Positions 32,935-40,973 of a stretch of DNA of 64,000 bases are shown here, in pieces. This DNA is from Streptomyces sp. NBC_00691 (lineage in GTDB: Bacteria; Actinomycetota; Actinomycetes; Streptomycetales; Streptomycetaceae): positions 1,054,001 through 1,118,000 of the forward strand of contig NZ_CP109007.1 of NCBI RefSeq assembly GCF_036226665.1. The letters run 5' to 3'. The notes beneath the pieces are model-generated. The model had not been told where the DNA came from and searched no databases. It worked only from the letters and a program-made list of their open reading frames with translations. The translations under genes and the position numbers were made by a program. Each line of letters begins with the position of its first letter. The first letter of the stretch is position 1.

Positions 32935-34220
32935 CACGCGCTCCCTTGACGCAGGTCGAGGATGAGGAACGGTTCGCGCATGTCGGCCAGCCAGGAGAGC
33001 CGGCGGACCTGGTCGAGCCGGGACGCGCACGCGGGGTCGTCGGGGAAGGCGGCGAGTCCGTCGGCGAGCCACGTGAGGCCGAGGGTGTAGAAGGGGATGC
33101 CGCGGTCGAAGGCGTCGATCAGCCCGTACTTGGCCTCGTCACGGTCGGCCCCGGGGCGGCGCAGCAGCCGTACGGCCCGCAGGATCGCGCCGTCGCTGAG
33201 CCAGGGGTGGCGGTCGGCCAGCAGCCGCAGCCACGGGTCCCAGTACGTCTCCTCGGTCCTGTGGTCGGTGCCGAGCAGGACGTACGAGCCCGCGGTCGCC
33301 GCGAGCGGGTTCTCCGGCTCGGACCGGAGTGCCGTCCCCGCGTCGGTGAAGAGCTGCGCCGCGGTGTCCAGAGCACCTTGGGCCATGTACGCGAGTCCCG
33401 CCCCGAACAGGGGGTCGCGTACCGCGACGGCCACGGCGCTGCCGGTCGGACTCTGCCGAAGGTTGACCAGGACCTCGACGTCGCTGGTCCCCCAGGGCAG
33501 CGGGAGGGTGACGAGTCGTACGGCCCCGGCCGCCTCCACCACGAGGAACTGCCGCTCGCCGATCGGTCCGCCGGGAGCCAGGGCGGGGCCGTCCGGGCCG
33601 AAGCGGTAGAGCGGGGTGACGTCGGCTCCCCGCGCTGAGGGCGTCGGCAGGCGGCGAGGGGCGCTCCGGGCGATCAGCGGAGCGACCGAAGGCCTGGCGG
33701 GGTCCTGGTCGAGGGCCAGCATCGACGCGTAGGACCAGCCGGCCGGGAGGGAGTCGCCGACCCAGGTGGCGAGTGTGGCGACGTCGACCACGGTCTCCAG
33801 CGGGAACCCCTCGTCACCGACGGCGGGCGCGATCATGGACCGTGAGGAGACCGATTCGGGCAGCGGGACGGCGGTGGCGCCGTGGTAGACGCGGTCGGGC
33901 TCGATGTTGCCCATCAGGTACTGCCAGGCGTGCGTCGCGTACGGCGAGTCGGTCATGTCGAAGTCCACCGGGGCCGAACGGCCCTCCACCGCCTCGGCGT
34001 CCTTCGTCAGCACCATCCCCGAGGGCAGGGTCGCGGACACGAGGTAGCGCCCCGGGTCGACCCGGTACGAGGTGGGATCGGGCGAACGCCCGCACGGTAT
34101 ACGGATGTTGCGCAGGGAGGTGCCGTCCCGGTCGGCCGAGCGGATGTCGCCCACGATCACCGCTTCGTTGAACTCCCCTGTGGGCGACAGGAGAAGCCGG
34201 ACGGCGAGGATGGCGGTCAT
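32934..34220 (-). CDS. Uncharacterised two-part protein between caspase and MBL hydrolase
   Basis: 428 residues; ATG 34220 overlaps the caspase stop as ATGA. Not recognised as a named family. Residues 1-80 look like a small beta domain (ILAVRLLLSPTGEF, YRVDPGRYLVSATLPSG). The middle (about 100-260) is mixed and ends in strands (ERQFLVVEAAGAVRLVTLPL). From about 270 the sequence is helical and TPR-like: AYMAQGALDTAAQLFTDAGTAL, NPLAATAGSYVLLGTD, WLRLLADRHPWLSDGAILRAVRLL, GIPFYTLGLTWLADGLAAFPDD. A helical scaffold between a caspase and a hydrolase suggests a sensor or adaptor that controls the protease or is its substrate. No catalytic motif was seen. Confidence 0.72.
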   Translation of the reverse strand: MTAILAVRLLLSPTGEFNEAVIVGDIRSADRDGTSLRNIRIPCGRSPDPTSYRVDPGRYLVSATLPSGMVLTKDAEAVEGRSAPVDFDMTDSPYATHAWQYLMGNIEPDRVYHGATAVPLPESVSSRSMIAPAVGDEGFPLETVVDVATLATWVGDSLPAGWSYASMLALDQDPARPSVAPLIARSAPRRLPTPSARGADVTPLYRFGPDGPALAPGGPIGERQFLVVEAAGAVRLVTLPLPWGTSDVEVLVNLRQSPTGSAVAVAVRDPLFGAGLAYMAQGALDTAAQLFTDAGTALRSEPENPLAATAGSYVLLGTDHRTEETYWDPWLRLLADRHPWLSDGAILRAVRLLRRPGADRDEAKYGLIDAFDRGIPFYTLGLTWLADGLAAFPDDPACASRLDQVRRLSWLADMREPFLILDLRQGSA

Positions 34221-35398
34221 GGCCTGGCCAGGACGACGCGGAACATCGGAGGGCGGGCGTCGAACGTCTCGCGGCGGGTGTCCCCGGGGCCGAGGAGGGC
34301 CTCGACCTCGTACTGCCCGAACGGCAGGAACAGCGGCCATTCGGCGTCGTCGGCGTCGTCCTCCGAGGCGAGCGGCGGGCGCCTCCGCTCCTCCTGGGCC
34401 GGGTGGCGGCAGACGAACTCGGCGCGGGCGTTGTCGGCGGCGGGATCGCAGCCCACGTACACGGGGACGATCGGGTCTCCCCTCAGTTCGTGGAAGTCGA
34501 AGTCGAACGACTCCGGGCTCACCGGGACGGCGGCCCCGGCGAGGGTCCCCGCGAAGGGAATGGCCCTCATGAACTGACTGATCGCGTGCATGAGGGTCTG
34601 GGTCGTCACCCGCCACACCCGGCCCTGGGTGTTCTCACTGCCGGCTCCGTCGAAGCTCCGGAGCAGGGCGTCGGTGAAGAGGCTGACGCGGCCGGCGCGG
34701 GCGAAGGACTCCTGGCCGTGGAGGGTCGCGAAGTAGACGGCGTGCTTCCGTGGTACCAGTCCTTCGGGGCGCAGGGTGCTGCCGCTGAGGGGAACCCTCC
34801 CGAGGTTGTCCGTGCCCACGCGTCTGACGAGGGTGTCGGAACCCGCCCGGCAGGCGTCCACGAAGAACACCTGTTGTGAGGCACGGCAGTTGTTGAGGCC
34901 GTTCTTCAGTGCCTCGAACTGCAGCGCGCCGTTCATCGGGCTGTCGCGGTCGGCGAAGACGTCCGAGGCAAGGAGGGACGTGCTGATCCCCAGGGAGACG
35001 CCGTGACCGCAGAAATAGAAGACGAGCCGGGCCTCGTCGTGGTCGCCCCGGTCCTTCCACTCCGTGACCGCGGCGACGATGTTGTCGATGGTCGCCTCTT
35101 CCACGACGTGCTCGGCGCCCGTCGCCGGGTGGACGAACGGCGCGGGCGCGGCCTCGCTCAGCAGCAGCGCGAGGCTTCCCAGGGGTTTGCCGCCGTCGTG
35201 GTACCCGCTGAGCATCCAGGTCGCGAACTCGCGTGCCGAGACGGGTGGTGAGGAGAGCTGCCGCATGGCCAGGGCGCCCGGATGGTCCGTCGGCGAACGC
35301 CCGCCTTGCAAATGCGTGTACGCACCGACCCCGATGACGAGTACGTGTGTTGCCGCGGCGCCCACGTGCTCAGACACGTGAACGATGGATCCGGCCAT
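34217..35398 (-). CDS. Caspase-family cysteine protease (C14-like)
   Basis: 393 residues, ATG after GTGGAGG. Caspase haemoglobinase fold: early strand THVLVIGVGAY at 18-27; catalytic His132 in LVFYFCGHGVSL; catalytic Cys183 in QVFFVDACRAGS. A SLFTDALLRSF segment follows near residue 245. The C-terminal 130 residues (FHELRGDPIVPVYVGCD, then WPLFLPFGQYEVEALLGPG) look like a separate beta-rich domain. Bacterial caspases cleave protein partners and are often cell-suicide effectors. First gene of a coupled three-gene operon and divergent from the DUF2235 hydrolase. No signal peptide, so it is cytoplasmic. Confidence 0.88.
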   Translation of the reverse strand: MAGSIVHVSEHVGAAATHVLVIGVGAYTHLQGGRSPTDHPGALAMRQLSSPPVSAREFATWMLSGYHDGGKPLGSLALLLSEAAPAPFVHPATGAEHVVEEATIDNIVAAVTEWKDRGDHDEARLVFYFCGHGVSLGISTSLLASDVFADRDSPMNGALQFEALKNGLNNCRASQQVFFVDACRAGSDTLVRRVGTDNLGRVPLSGSTLRPEGLVPRKHAVYFATLHGQESFARAGRVSLFTDALLRSFDGAGSENTQGRVWRVTTQTLMHAISQFMRAIPFAGTLAGAAVPVSPESFDFDFHELRGDPIVPVYVGCDPAADNARAEFVCRHPAQEERRRPPLASEDDADDAEWPLFLPFGQYEVEALLGPGDTRRETFDARPPMFRVVLARP

Positions 35399-35441
35399 GG
35401 AACCTCCACGTGACGCACTGGCGGGCCGGTGGGAGGCTTTG

Positions 35442-35456
35442 CTCCTAGCATAGGAG
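35442..35456. promoter_or_regulatory. Perfect palindrome in the shared caspase / DUF2235 promoter region
   Basis: CTCCTA-GCA-TAGGAG is an exact 6+3+6 inverted repeat, 44 bp from the caspase start and 32 bp from the DUF2235 start. It contains a rare CTAG and could also supply a -10-like TAGCAT or TATGCT on either strand. A single regulator bound here could control both transcripts. Confidence 0.5.
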
Positions 35457-35487
35457 GAAGAGTGGCTTATGTCCCTCGGAGGCCGTG

Positions 35488-36588
35488 ATGGAAAAGAACA
35501 TCGTGGTATGCCTGGACGGGACGGGCAACCAGCTCAAGGCCCGCGGCAACACCAACGTCGTCCGTCTCTACGAGATGCTCGACCTCGGGGACCCGGCGGC
35601 GCAGATCGCCTACTACGACCCCGGCGTCGGCACGTTCTCCGCCGCCGGCGCCTGGAGCGCCCCCGCGCGGAAACTCTCCCGGCTCCTCGGCCTCGCCTTC
35701 GGCGCCGGACTCAGGGAGAACCTGGCCGAGGCGTACACGTACCTGATGCACCATTACGAACCCGGCGACCGGATCTACCTCTTCGGCTTCAGCCGCGGCG
35801 CGTATACCGCACGGGCTCTCGCCGGCCTGCTCAAGTCGGTCGGTCTGCTGCGGCCCGGGTCGGAGAACCTCGTACCGTACGCGATCTCCGTGTACGCCAA
35901 GAACCGGACGTGGACGGACGACGACTGGAAGCAACTGCACCAGTTCGCCGACGCGTTCAGCCGGAAGGTGGACCAGCACACCGGAATCCCCGTTCATTTC
36001 ATGGGCATCTGGGACTCGGTCAAGGCGGCCGGACTGCTGCGGTGGAACCTGCGCTGGCTCTTCACCCGCCGGATCCCCAACGTGGCCCGCGTCCGGCACG
36101 CCGTCTCCATCGACGAGAAGCGCCGTCCGTACGAGGAGTACCTCGTCCTGCCGCCGAAGGAGCCGGGGGCACCGGGTCCGGTCATCGAGGAGGCCTGGTT
36201 CGCCGGAGTGCACTCCGACGTGGGCGGCACCTTCGACGACGACCCGAGGCTGCCCACCGTCGCGCTCAAGTGGATCGTGGACGGTGCTCTGGACGCGGAT
36301 CTGCTGCTCAGGAGGACGGCCTACGCCAAGCACCTCACCCTCGACACGGACCACGCGCTGGGCACCGTGCACCGCATGGGCGCGGTGTGGTCCCTCCTCA
36401 CCTACCGACGGCGCCGCGTCCCGTCGGGAGCCCGAGTGCACGAGAGCGTACGCCTGAGGATCGCGAGAAGGCCCGGCTACGGGAACCGGATCCCGCCGGG
36501 GGTGACCTGGACGGACGAGGACTGGCTGAGCCCTCATACCCGAGCGGGAGCCCGGGCCGGGGCGGGCGCGGGAACGGGAGCCGGGTGA
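35488..36588 (+). CDS. DUF2235 (Tle1-like) alpha/beta hydrolase
   Basis: 366 residues; ATG 35488 follows GGAGG by 5 nt (GTG 35485 is an alternative). DUF2235 markers: NIVVCLDGTGNQ near residue 4, the nucleophile elbow GFSRGAYTAR with Ser102, MGIWDSVKAAG, and FAGVHSDVGGTF with the likely catalytic His. The family includes T6SS Tle1 phospholipase effectors, which attack membrane phospholipids, and stand-alone versions in actinobacteria. No signal peptide or secretion adaptor is seen, so it would act in the producing cell unless exported. The C-terminus ends in an Ala/Gly/Arg tail. Divergent from the caspase operon. Confidence 0.87.
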   Translation: MEKNIVVCLDGTGNQLKARGNTNVVRLYEMLDLGDPAAQIAYYDPGVGTFSAAGAWSAPARKLSRLLGLAFGAGLRENLAEAYTYLMHHYEPGDRIYLFGFSRGAYTARALAGLLKSVGLLRPGSENLVPYAISVYAKNRTWTDDDWKQLHQFADAFSRKVDQHTGIPVHFMGIWDSVKAAGLLRWNLRWLFTRRIPNVARVRHAVSIDEKRRPYEEYLVLPPKEPGAPGPVIEEAWFAGVHSDVGGTFDDDPRLPTVALKWIVDGALDADLLLRRTAYAKHLTLDTDHALGTVHRMGAVWSLLTYRRRRVPSGARVHESVRLRIARRPGYGNRIPPGVTWTDEDWLSPHTRAGARAGAGAGTGAG

Positions 36589-36596
36589 GAGGCCGG

Positions 36597-36761
36597 TCAG
36601 CGCAGCAGTTCGATGCAGATCGCCGCCATCAGGACCCAGGCGGCGGCGCCCAGCAGCCACAGGGAGTCGAGGGCGAAGCCGGCCGTGGCCAGGGTCACGC
36701 CGGCGGCCCCGAGGGCTCGGGCGGTCCGGCGTACGCCGCCGTCGGTGTACCAGAAGGACAT
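36597..36761 (-). CDS. Small two-helix membrane protein (54 aa)
   Basis: ATG 36761 to TGA 36597 encodes MSFWYTDGGVRRTARALGAA followed by two hydrophobic stretches (GVTLATAGFAL and LWLLGAAAWVLMAAICIELL). Charge distribution and third-position GC fit a real small membrane protein. It lies between the DUF2235 stop and the DUF4239-like gene, on the strand of the latter and 85 bp downstream. The ribosome site is weak. No family recognised. Confidence 0.45.
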   Translation of the reverse strand: MSFWYTDGGVRRTARALGAAGVTLATAGFALDSLWLLGAAAWVLMAAICIELLR

Positions 36762-36846
36762 CACCGTACGAGGATGGCGCCGGACCGTCGGCGGGACGAG
36801 GATCCGCGCCGAATCCTGGCGGATCCCTGATCCGTGTCGCCCGTGC

Positions 36847-37647
36847 TCAGGCGGCCCGGCGGTTGCCCTGGTCGTCGCAGGGGAGTGCGGAGGCCGGGTG
36901 GTTGGCCGTGAAGTCCCGGGTCGCCTGGCGTTCGGCCTCGGTGATCGCGACCGGTTCGACGTCGATGATGCCTCCGAAGGGGCGGTCGACGTCCCGGATG
37001 ATGCACAGCGCGGTCGTCAGCAACGCGGTGATGACGACGAGGGTGATCAGCTGGCCGCGGTTGTTCCTGCGGGGCAGGCAGACACCGAGGGCCACCACGG
37101 TGATGGTCAGGGTGGCGAGCAGGAACCAGAGGATGGCGCTGGGGATGCTGGCGGTGGCCTGGGTGAGGCGTTCCTCGCGTTCGTCGGAACGCCTGTTGTC
37201 GGCGGCGATGAGCATGCCGAAGGCGGGCTGTCCCTCCAGGGTCTTGAAGGTCTTGCGGAAGTCCGTCGACCAGACGCTCGGGGCCGGGGAACCGTTGCCG
37301 TCGGCCATGGCGGGCCATTCCTGGGTGCGGACGGCGCGGGCGTAGCAGACGGCGGCGGCCTGGATGCGGGCCCGCTGGGCCTCGGGCGCGTACTCGGCGG
37401 TCTCCACCAGCTGGTCGAGGGCCCGGGCCTCGCCGCGCGAGGCGACCTCGGCCTTGCCGTAGGAGCCGTTGGCCGTGACCAGGACGAAGGCGAGCAGCAG
37501 GACCGTCAGTGTCAGCAGGGGGCCCACGAGGTCCTTGACGGCCATGCCGGTGTCGTCGTCCTCGCTGAGCAGACGGGGCCGTAGCCAGCGGTTGGCGGCG
37601 AGACCCGCGAGCAGGGCGAGCGCGGCGACGATGATGACGACGGCCAC
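36847..37647 (-). CDS. DUF4239-like membrane protein
   Basis: 266 residues, GTG start. Helices at 2-20 (VVIIVAALALLAGLAA), 40-58 (LVGPLLTLTVLLLAFVLVTA), about 170-190 (AILWFLLATLTITVVALGV) and 198-215 (LITLVVITALLTTALCII), with a soluble helical loop between the second and third (EARALDQLVETAEYAPEAQR). This arrangement matches DUF4239 proteins of actinobacteria, whose function is unknown. The gene ends with a short hydrophilic tail and may be co-transcribed with the small protein downstream. Confidence 0.75.
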   Translation of the reverse strand: MAVVIIVAALALLAGLAANRWLRPRLLSEDDDTGMAVKDLVGPLLTLTVLLLAFVLVTANGSYGKAEVASRGEARALDQLVETAEYAPEAQRARIQAAAVCYARAVRTQEWPAMADGNGSPAPSVWSTDFRKTFKTLEGQPAFGMLIAADNRRSDEREERLTQATASIPSAILWFLLATLTITVVALGVCLPRRNNRGQLITLVVITALLTTALCIIRDVDRPFGGIIDVEPVAITEAERQATRDFTANHPASALPCDDQGNRRAA

Positions 37648-37661
37648 AGGTGGCCACCTCC

Positions 37662-37729
37662 AAGGGTGGGGGGTCCCGCGCGGGTGGGGGGGCCCGCGCG
37701 GGTGGGGGGCCCGCGCGGGTGGGCGGGCC
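37662..37729. repeat. Tandem GC-rich 16-18-bp repeats upstream of the DUF4239-like gene
   Basis: CCCGCGCGGGTGGG occurs three times in direct succession with slightly different spacers; each unit contains the palindrome CCCGCGCGGG. They lie 15-80 bp before the GTG at 37647, where its promoter should be. The remainder of the 377-bp gap to 38024 shows no gene or other structure that I recognise. Confidence 0.6.
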
Positions 37730-38024
37730 TCGTCATCATGACCACCGTGTGATGTGCCTGATCAGCGGAAACGTTCGCTCGCCCCCGTACGGGCGACGTG
37801 CTTGAGCCAGCGGGACCACCCCGCTCCGGCGGTGCCGCTCGCGCGTCCGCGTCAGCCGGGATCGTCCGCCGCGGCCCGATGCGGTGGCGTCGGACGGCCG
37901 GAACGGCGGAACGGAGACGGACGGGCCGCCGGGACTCGGCGCCCCCCAGGTACCGGGTCCGCGCGGACACCTGCCTCCACGCCGCCCGTCCGCACACCCG
38001 GCCGTCCCGTCCTGCCTCCGGAAC

Positions 38025-38918
38025 TCAGGGCTTGAGCGCACCCAGCGGCGAGCACTCGCTCTCGTGGAACCTGGGGATCTGCCCGCAGATGACGACCGAC
38101 GCCGGCGGGTCCCCCGCGCTCACCGCGAGCATCCGGGTGTACGTGTCGTTGTCCACCCTGATCGTGGCCTGCTCGGTCCGGCCGTGCCGGTCCTTGATGA
38201 CCACCGAGTCGCCCACCGTGCCGTTCTCGATCCGGCCCCACACGGACGAGCACACCTCGCTGTAGCGGAGCTGGATCTTCAGCCCGCGCAGCCAGGTCTC
38301 CCGCACGGTGGTCGCGTCCCACTGGCAGTCCATGGCCTGCGGCTCGCGCCGCAGGCACTCGTCGGCCAGGCAGCCCGGCGCGGGCGGCTTGCCGGCGCCG
38401 CTCGCCGCGGCCGTCGCGATGGGCGTCGGTGACGGTGACGGAGCCGCGCCGCCCGCCGTACCGTTCGCGCCGCCCGCCGACCCCTGCAGCACCACGGTGC
38501 TGAGGCTGCCGAGCAGCGCGCCGGCCGCGACGAGCCCGGCGGTGCGGGCGGCGTTCCGGCCCCGGGCGAACGCGTGCCGGCCCCGGGCCCGTACGGACGC
38601 CGCCCGCTCGGGCCCGGGCGCGGGATCGCACACCGGCTCCGGCACCGGCCCACCGGCCTGGACAGGCGTGGACCTGGGCTCCTCCCCTTCGGCCGCGGCG
38701 GCGAGCAGCGGCAGCAGCTCCGCGGCGTCTCCGCCGACCGCCGCCGCGAACTCCTCGACCGCGACGGCGCTCGGCAACTGCTTGCCGTTGAGCATCCGTT
38801 CCCAGGAGGACCGGCTGTAGTGCGTCCGCTCGGCCAACCTCCCGTAACTCAGCCCGGCCTCGTCCTTCATCCGGCGCATCCGCGCCGAGAGCAGGACTCT
38901 GTCCCCCTCGCCGAACAC
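38025..38918 (-). CDS. Membrane-anchored XRE regulator with extracytoplasmic DUF2690 domain
   Basis: 297 residues, GTG after GGGGGAG. Residues 8-70 are an XRE/Cro helix-turn-helix (LSYGRLAERTHYSRSSWERM). A Pro/Arg-rich linker is followed by one transmembrane helix near 125-147 (TAGLVAAGALLGSLSTVVLQ), and residues 180-297 form a DUF2690 domain with its Cys pattern: CLADECLRREPQAMDC, LRYSEVCSSVWGRI, and late Cys in VVICGQIP and ESEC. So a cytoplasmic DNA-binding head is joined to an outside sensor of the same fold as three secreted proteins encoded just upstream at 40498-41879. It may sense a wall or envelope ligand. Confidence 0.85.
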   Translation of the reverse strand: MFGEGDRVLLSARMRRMKDEAGLSYGRLAERTHYSRSSWERMLNGKQLPSAVAVEEFAAAVGGDAAELLPLLAAAAEGEEPRSTPVQAGGPVPEPVCDPAPGPERAASVRARGRHAFARGRNAARTAGLVAAGALLGSLSTVVLQGSAGGANGTAGGAAPSPSPTPIATAAASGAGKPPAPGCLADECLRREPQAMDCQWDATTVRETWLRGLKIQLRYSEVCSSVWGRIENGTVGDSVVIKDRHGRTEQATIRVDNDTYTRMLAVSAGDPPASVVICGQIPRFHESECSPLGALKP

Positions 38919-39021
38919 GAGAACTCCCCCATCCCAGTGATCGAAAACCCATGCAGGACGGGGAGACTACCTCGTGGCCACGACGGTTCCGGAAGGGCTT
39001 CTGCGGCGTGGCGCGTACCCG

Positions 39022-39345
39022 TCAGTGCAGGAAGGTCACGTCCCAGTGGTTGCCCTCGTCGGCGTACACGTTGCCCGAAGGGGCGGTGTAGAGCGCGGCG
39101 CCGTCGCCGCCGGTCCCGAGTAGCTGAACGTGCCGGTGACATAGTTCGTCAGGCAGCTGGTGACGGTGAAGTCCAGCTTGTAGCCGTTCCAGGTGCTGGA
39201 CGGTGGTCACCTGCACGCCGCTGCTGCCGGTCTTGACCAGGGGCCAGTCGGCGGCCAGCGCGGCCGGCGCGGTCAGCAGACCCGCGGTCAGCACGGCCAC
39301 CAGGGCGGCGAACAGTGTGGCCGCCGGGCCGGTGATCCTCTTCAT
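39022..39345 (-). pseudogene. Frameshifted secreted protein with peptidoglycan-binding-like start
   Basis: ATG 39345 after AAGGAA begins a good signal peptide (LFAALVAVLTAGLLTAPAALA), then ADWPLVKTGSSGVQVTTVQ, the opening of a PG-binding-1-type domain. The frame then becomes low-quality His/Leu/Arg-rich sequence, while another frame of the same strand reads WNGYKLDFTVTSCLTNYVTG, and a second shift restores ALYTAPSGNVYADEGNHWDV to the stop. Two indels, one apparently a lost G in a GGGG run near 39118, would explain this. It probably was a small secreted wall-associated protein. A sequencing error cannot be excluded for either shift. Confidence 0.55.
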
Positions 39346-39439
39346 CGTGTGTTCCTTCAGGCTGTCGGTTCGGTCGTCGACGGAGACGGGCAGCGCGACG
39401 ACGACGGCGAACAGCACCGTCCAGCCCGCGGCGGGGGGG

Positions 39440-40507
39440 TCAGGCCAGCAGCCGGGCGAAGGTGCGGGCGTCGACGAGGCCGTCGGACGTCAGTCCCGCG
39501 CCGCTCTGGAAGCCGGCGACCGCGGCCTCCGTGCCGGGCCCGAAGTCGCCGTCGACGGTGAGACCGGCTCCGCGCCTGGCGTTGAGCAGGAGCTGGGTGG
39601 CCTTCACGCCCTCGCCGGAGTCACCCCGGCGCACCGGCACCACCAGCTGGTGCCAGGTCTGGTTGCCCGCCCAGCCGTCGGAGGTGGCGGTGACCTGCGT
39701 CTGGAAGGCCCGTACCGCCTGCTCGGTGGCCGGCCCGAAGGAGCCGTCGACGCCGACCGTGGCGCCGCGCCGGACCAGCAGGTGCTGGAGCGCGCGGACC
39801 CGGTCGCCCGTGTCGCCGTTGTGCAGCAGCGGCCAGACCGGTGCGGTCGGGTCGCCGCCGGTCCGGGCTGCGACGTCCCGGCGCAGCTGCGGGAGCAGTG
39901 CGTAGAGCCGGTCGCCGGGGCACTCGGTGGCGTTGAAGTCCCGGTGCCCGTAGATCTGGTACGGGCGCAGCCGGTACTGGCCGCAGATCTGGGCGCACAG
40001 CTCGACCAGGGCCGCGTACTGCTCGCCGCGCGGGTCGACGGCGCTGTAGGTGCCCTCGTTCTCGATGCCGATGGCGAGGGTGTTCTGGCCGGTGCAGTGG
40101 GCGGACTCGACGGTCTGCGCGCCGCCGCGCAGTGCCGCCAGGCTGCCGTGCCGGCCCTCGACGAGGAAGCCGCCCCGGCTGACCGTGAAGTGCTGCCCGG
40201 TGTCGATCCAACGCCGGTCGTCCATGGCCCAGTTCTGCATGGAGCGGGCGAGCCGGAAGGCCTGGTCGCGCGAGAGGTCGGTGACGTTGGGAGTCGCCGT
40301 GTGATGCACGATGATCTTGTGCGGCGGGGCGGGGACAAGGGTGAGCGGGCTGCTGGGCTGACGCGCTCCCCAGGTGGCGCAGTCCGCGATGCCGGGCTCG
40401 GCCGCCGGCGCGGGGGTCGCGGCCGCCAGCGGCAGCGCGGCGGCGGCCCCGGCGGCGAGGGTCCCGGTGAGGAAGGCCCGGCGGCGCAGGTCATGTCCTA
40501 GTACCAC
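39440..40507 (-). CDS. Secreted N-acetylmuramoyl-L-alanine amidase (PGRP) with two PG-binding domains
   Basis: 355 residues. GTG 40507 lies 8 nt after GGAG and overlaps the end of the upstream DUF2690 gene by 10 bp. A twin-arginine-like signal (LRRRAFLTGTLAAGAAAALP) leads to an Amidase_2/PGRP domain at 55-210: zinc ligands in KIIVHHTATP and YQIYGHRDFNATECPGD, plus AIGIENEGTY. Two PG-binding-1 repeats follow (LLHNGDTGDRVRALQHLLVRRG and VRRGDSGEGVKATQLLLNA). It cleaves the amide between muramic acid and the stem peptide in the wall. Coupling to a secreted DUF2690 protein ties that family to the cell wall. Confidence 0.88.
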   Translation of the reverse strand: MVLGHDLRRRAFLTGTLAAGAAAALPLAAATPAPAAEPGIADCATWGARQPSSPLTLVPAPPHKIIVHHTATPNVTDLSRDQAFRLARSMQNWAMDDRRWIDTGQHFTVSRGGFLVEGRHGSLAALRGGAQTVESAHCTGQNTLAIGIENEGTYSAVDPRGEQYAALVELCAQICGQYRLRPYQIYGHRDFNATECPGDRLYALLPQLRRDVAARTGGDPTAPVWPLLHNGDTGDRVRALQHLLVRRGATVGVDGSFGPATEQAVRAFQTQVTATSDGWAGNQTWHQLVVPVRRGDSGEGVKATQLLLNARRGAGLTVDGDFGPGTEAAVAGFQSGAGLTSDGLVDARTFARLLA

Positions 40508-40944
40508 GAGGTGCACTCCGATCCGAAGCCGGAGACGTAGCCGCAGGCGTGGGCCAGGATCCCCTTGTCGTCGATCATCGCGGTCCAGGCGCTCGCGCCG
40601 TTGCCGGGATGGAGGATGGCCTGGTTGAGGCCGGTGTTGCTCGACACCCACACCGTCATGCCGGTGGTGCCGCTGTAACGGGCCCAGGCGGAGCGGCAGG
40701 TGGGGCTGTAACGCAGCTCGACACCGAGGCTGTTGGTGGCGACCGTACGGGCGTCGTTCTGGCAGACGGTGGCGGCCGGGTCCTTGCCGGTGCAGTCGGG
40801 GCCGGAGCAGGAGGTGGCGGCGGAGGCCGGTCCCGCGGACAGGAACAGGCCGGACGCGGCGAGCGCGAGGGCGGAACCGCCGGTGGCGACCTTGCGGGCG
40901 AGCCGGGCGCGACGGGGTGAACTCGGTGCGGTGACCGATGGCAT
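40498..40944 (-). CDS. Secreted DUF2690 protein, paralogue 1
   Basis: 148 residues, ATG after GAGGA. The signal peptide includes ALALAASGLFLSAGPASA. The mature DUF2690 domain has SCSGPDCTGKDPAATVCQND, VELRYSPTCRSAWARY, a variable WV..NTGLNQ region and the C-terminal pair HACGYVSGFGSEC. Its last codons overlap the amidase start, so the two are co-translated. Six Cys suggest a disulfide-stabilised extracellular protein. Confidence 0.83.
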   Translation of the reverse strand: MPSVTAPSSPRRARLARKVATGGSALALAASGLFLSAGPASAATSCSGPDCTGKDPAATVCQNDARTVATNSLGVELRYSPTCRSAWARYSGTTGMTVWVSSNTGLNQAILHPGNGASAWTAMIDDKGILAHACGYVSGFGSECTSWY

Positions 40945-40973
40945 GACGGGTCCTCGGGGAGTGGGAGGTCGGC

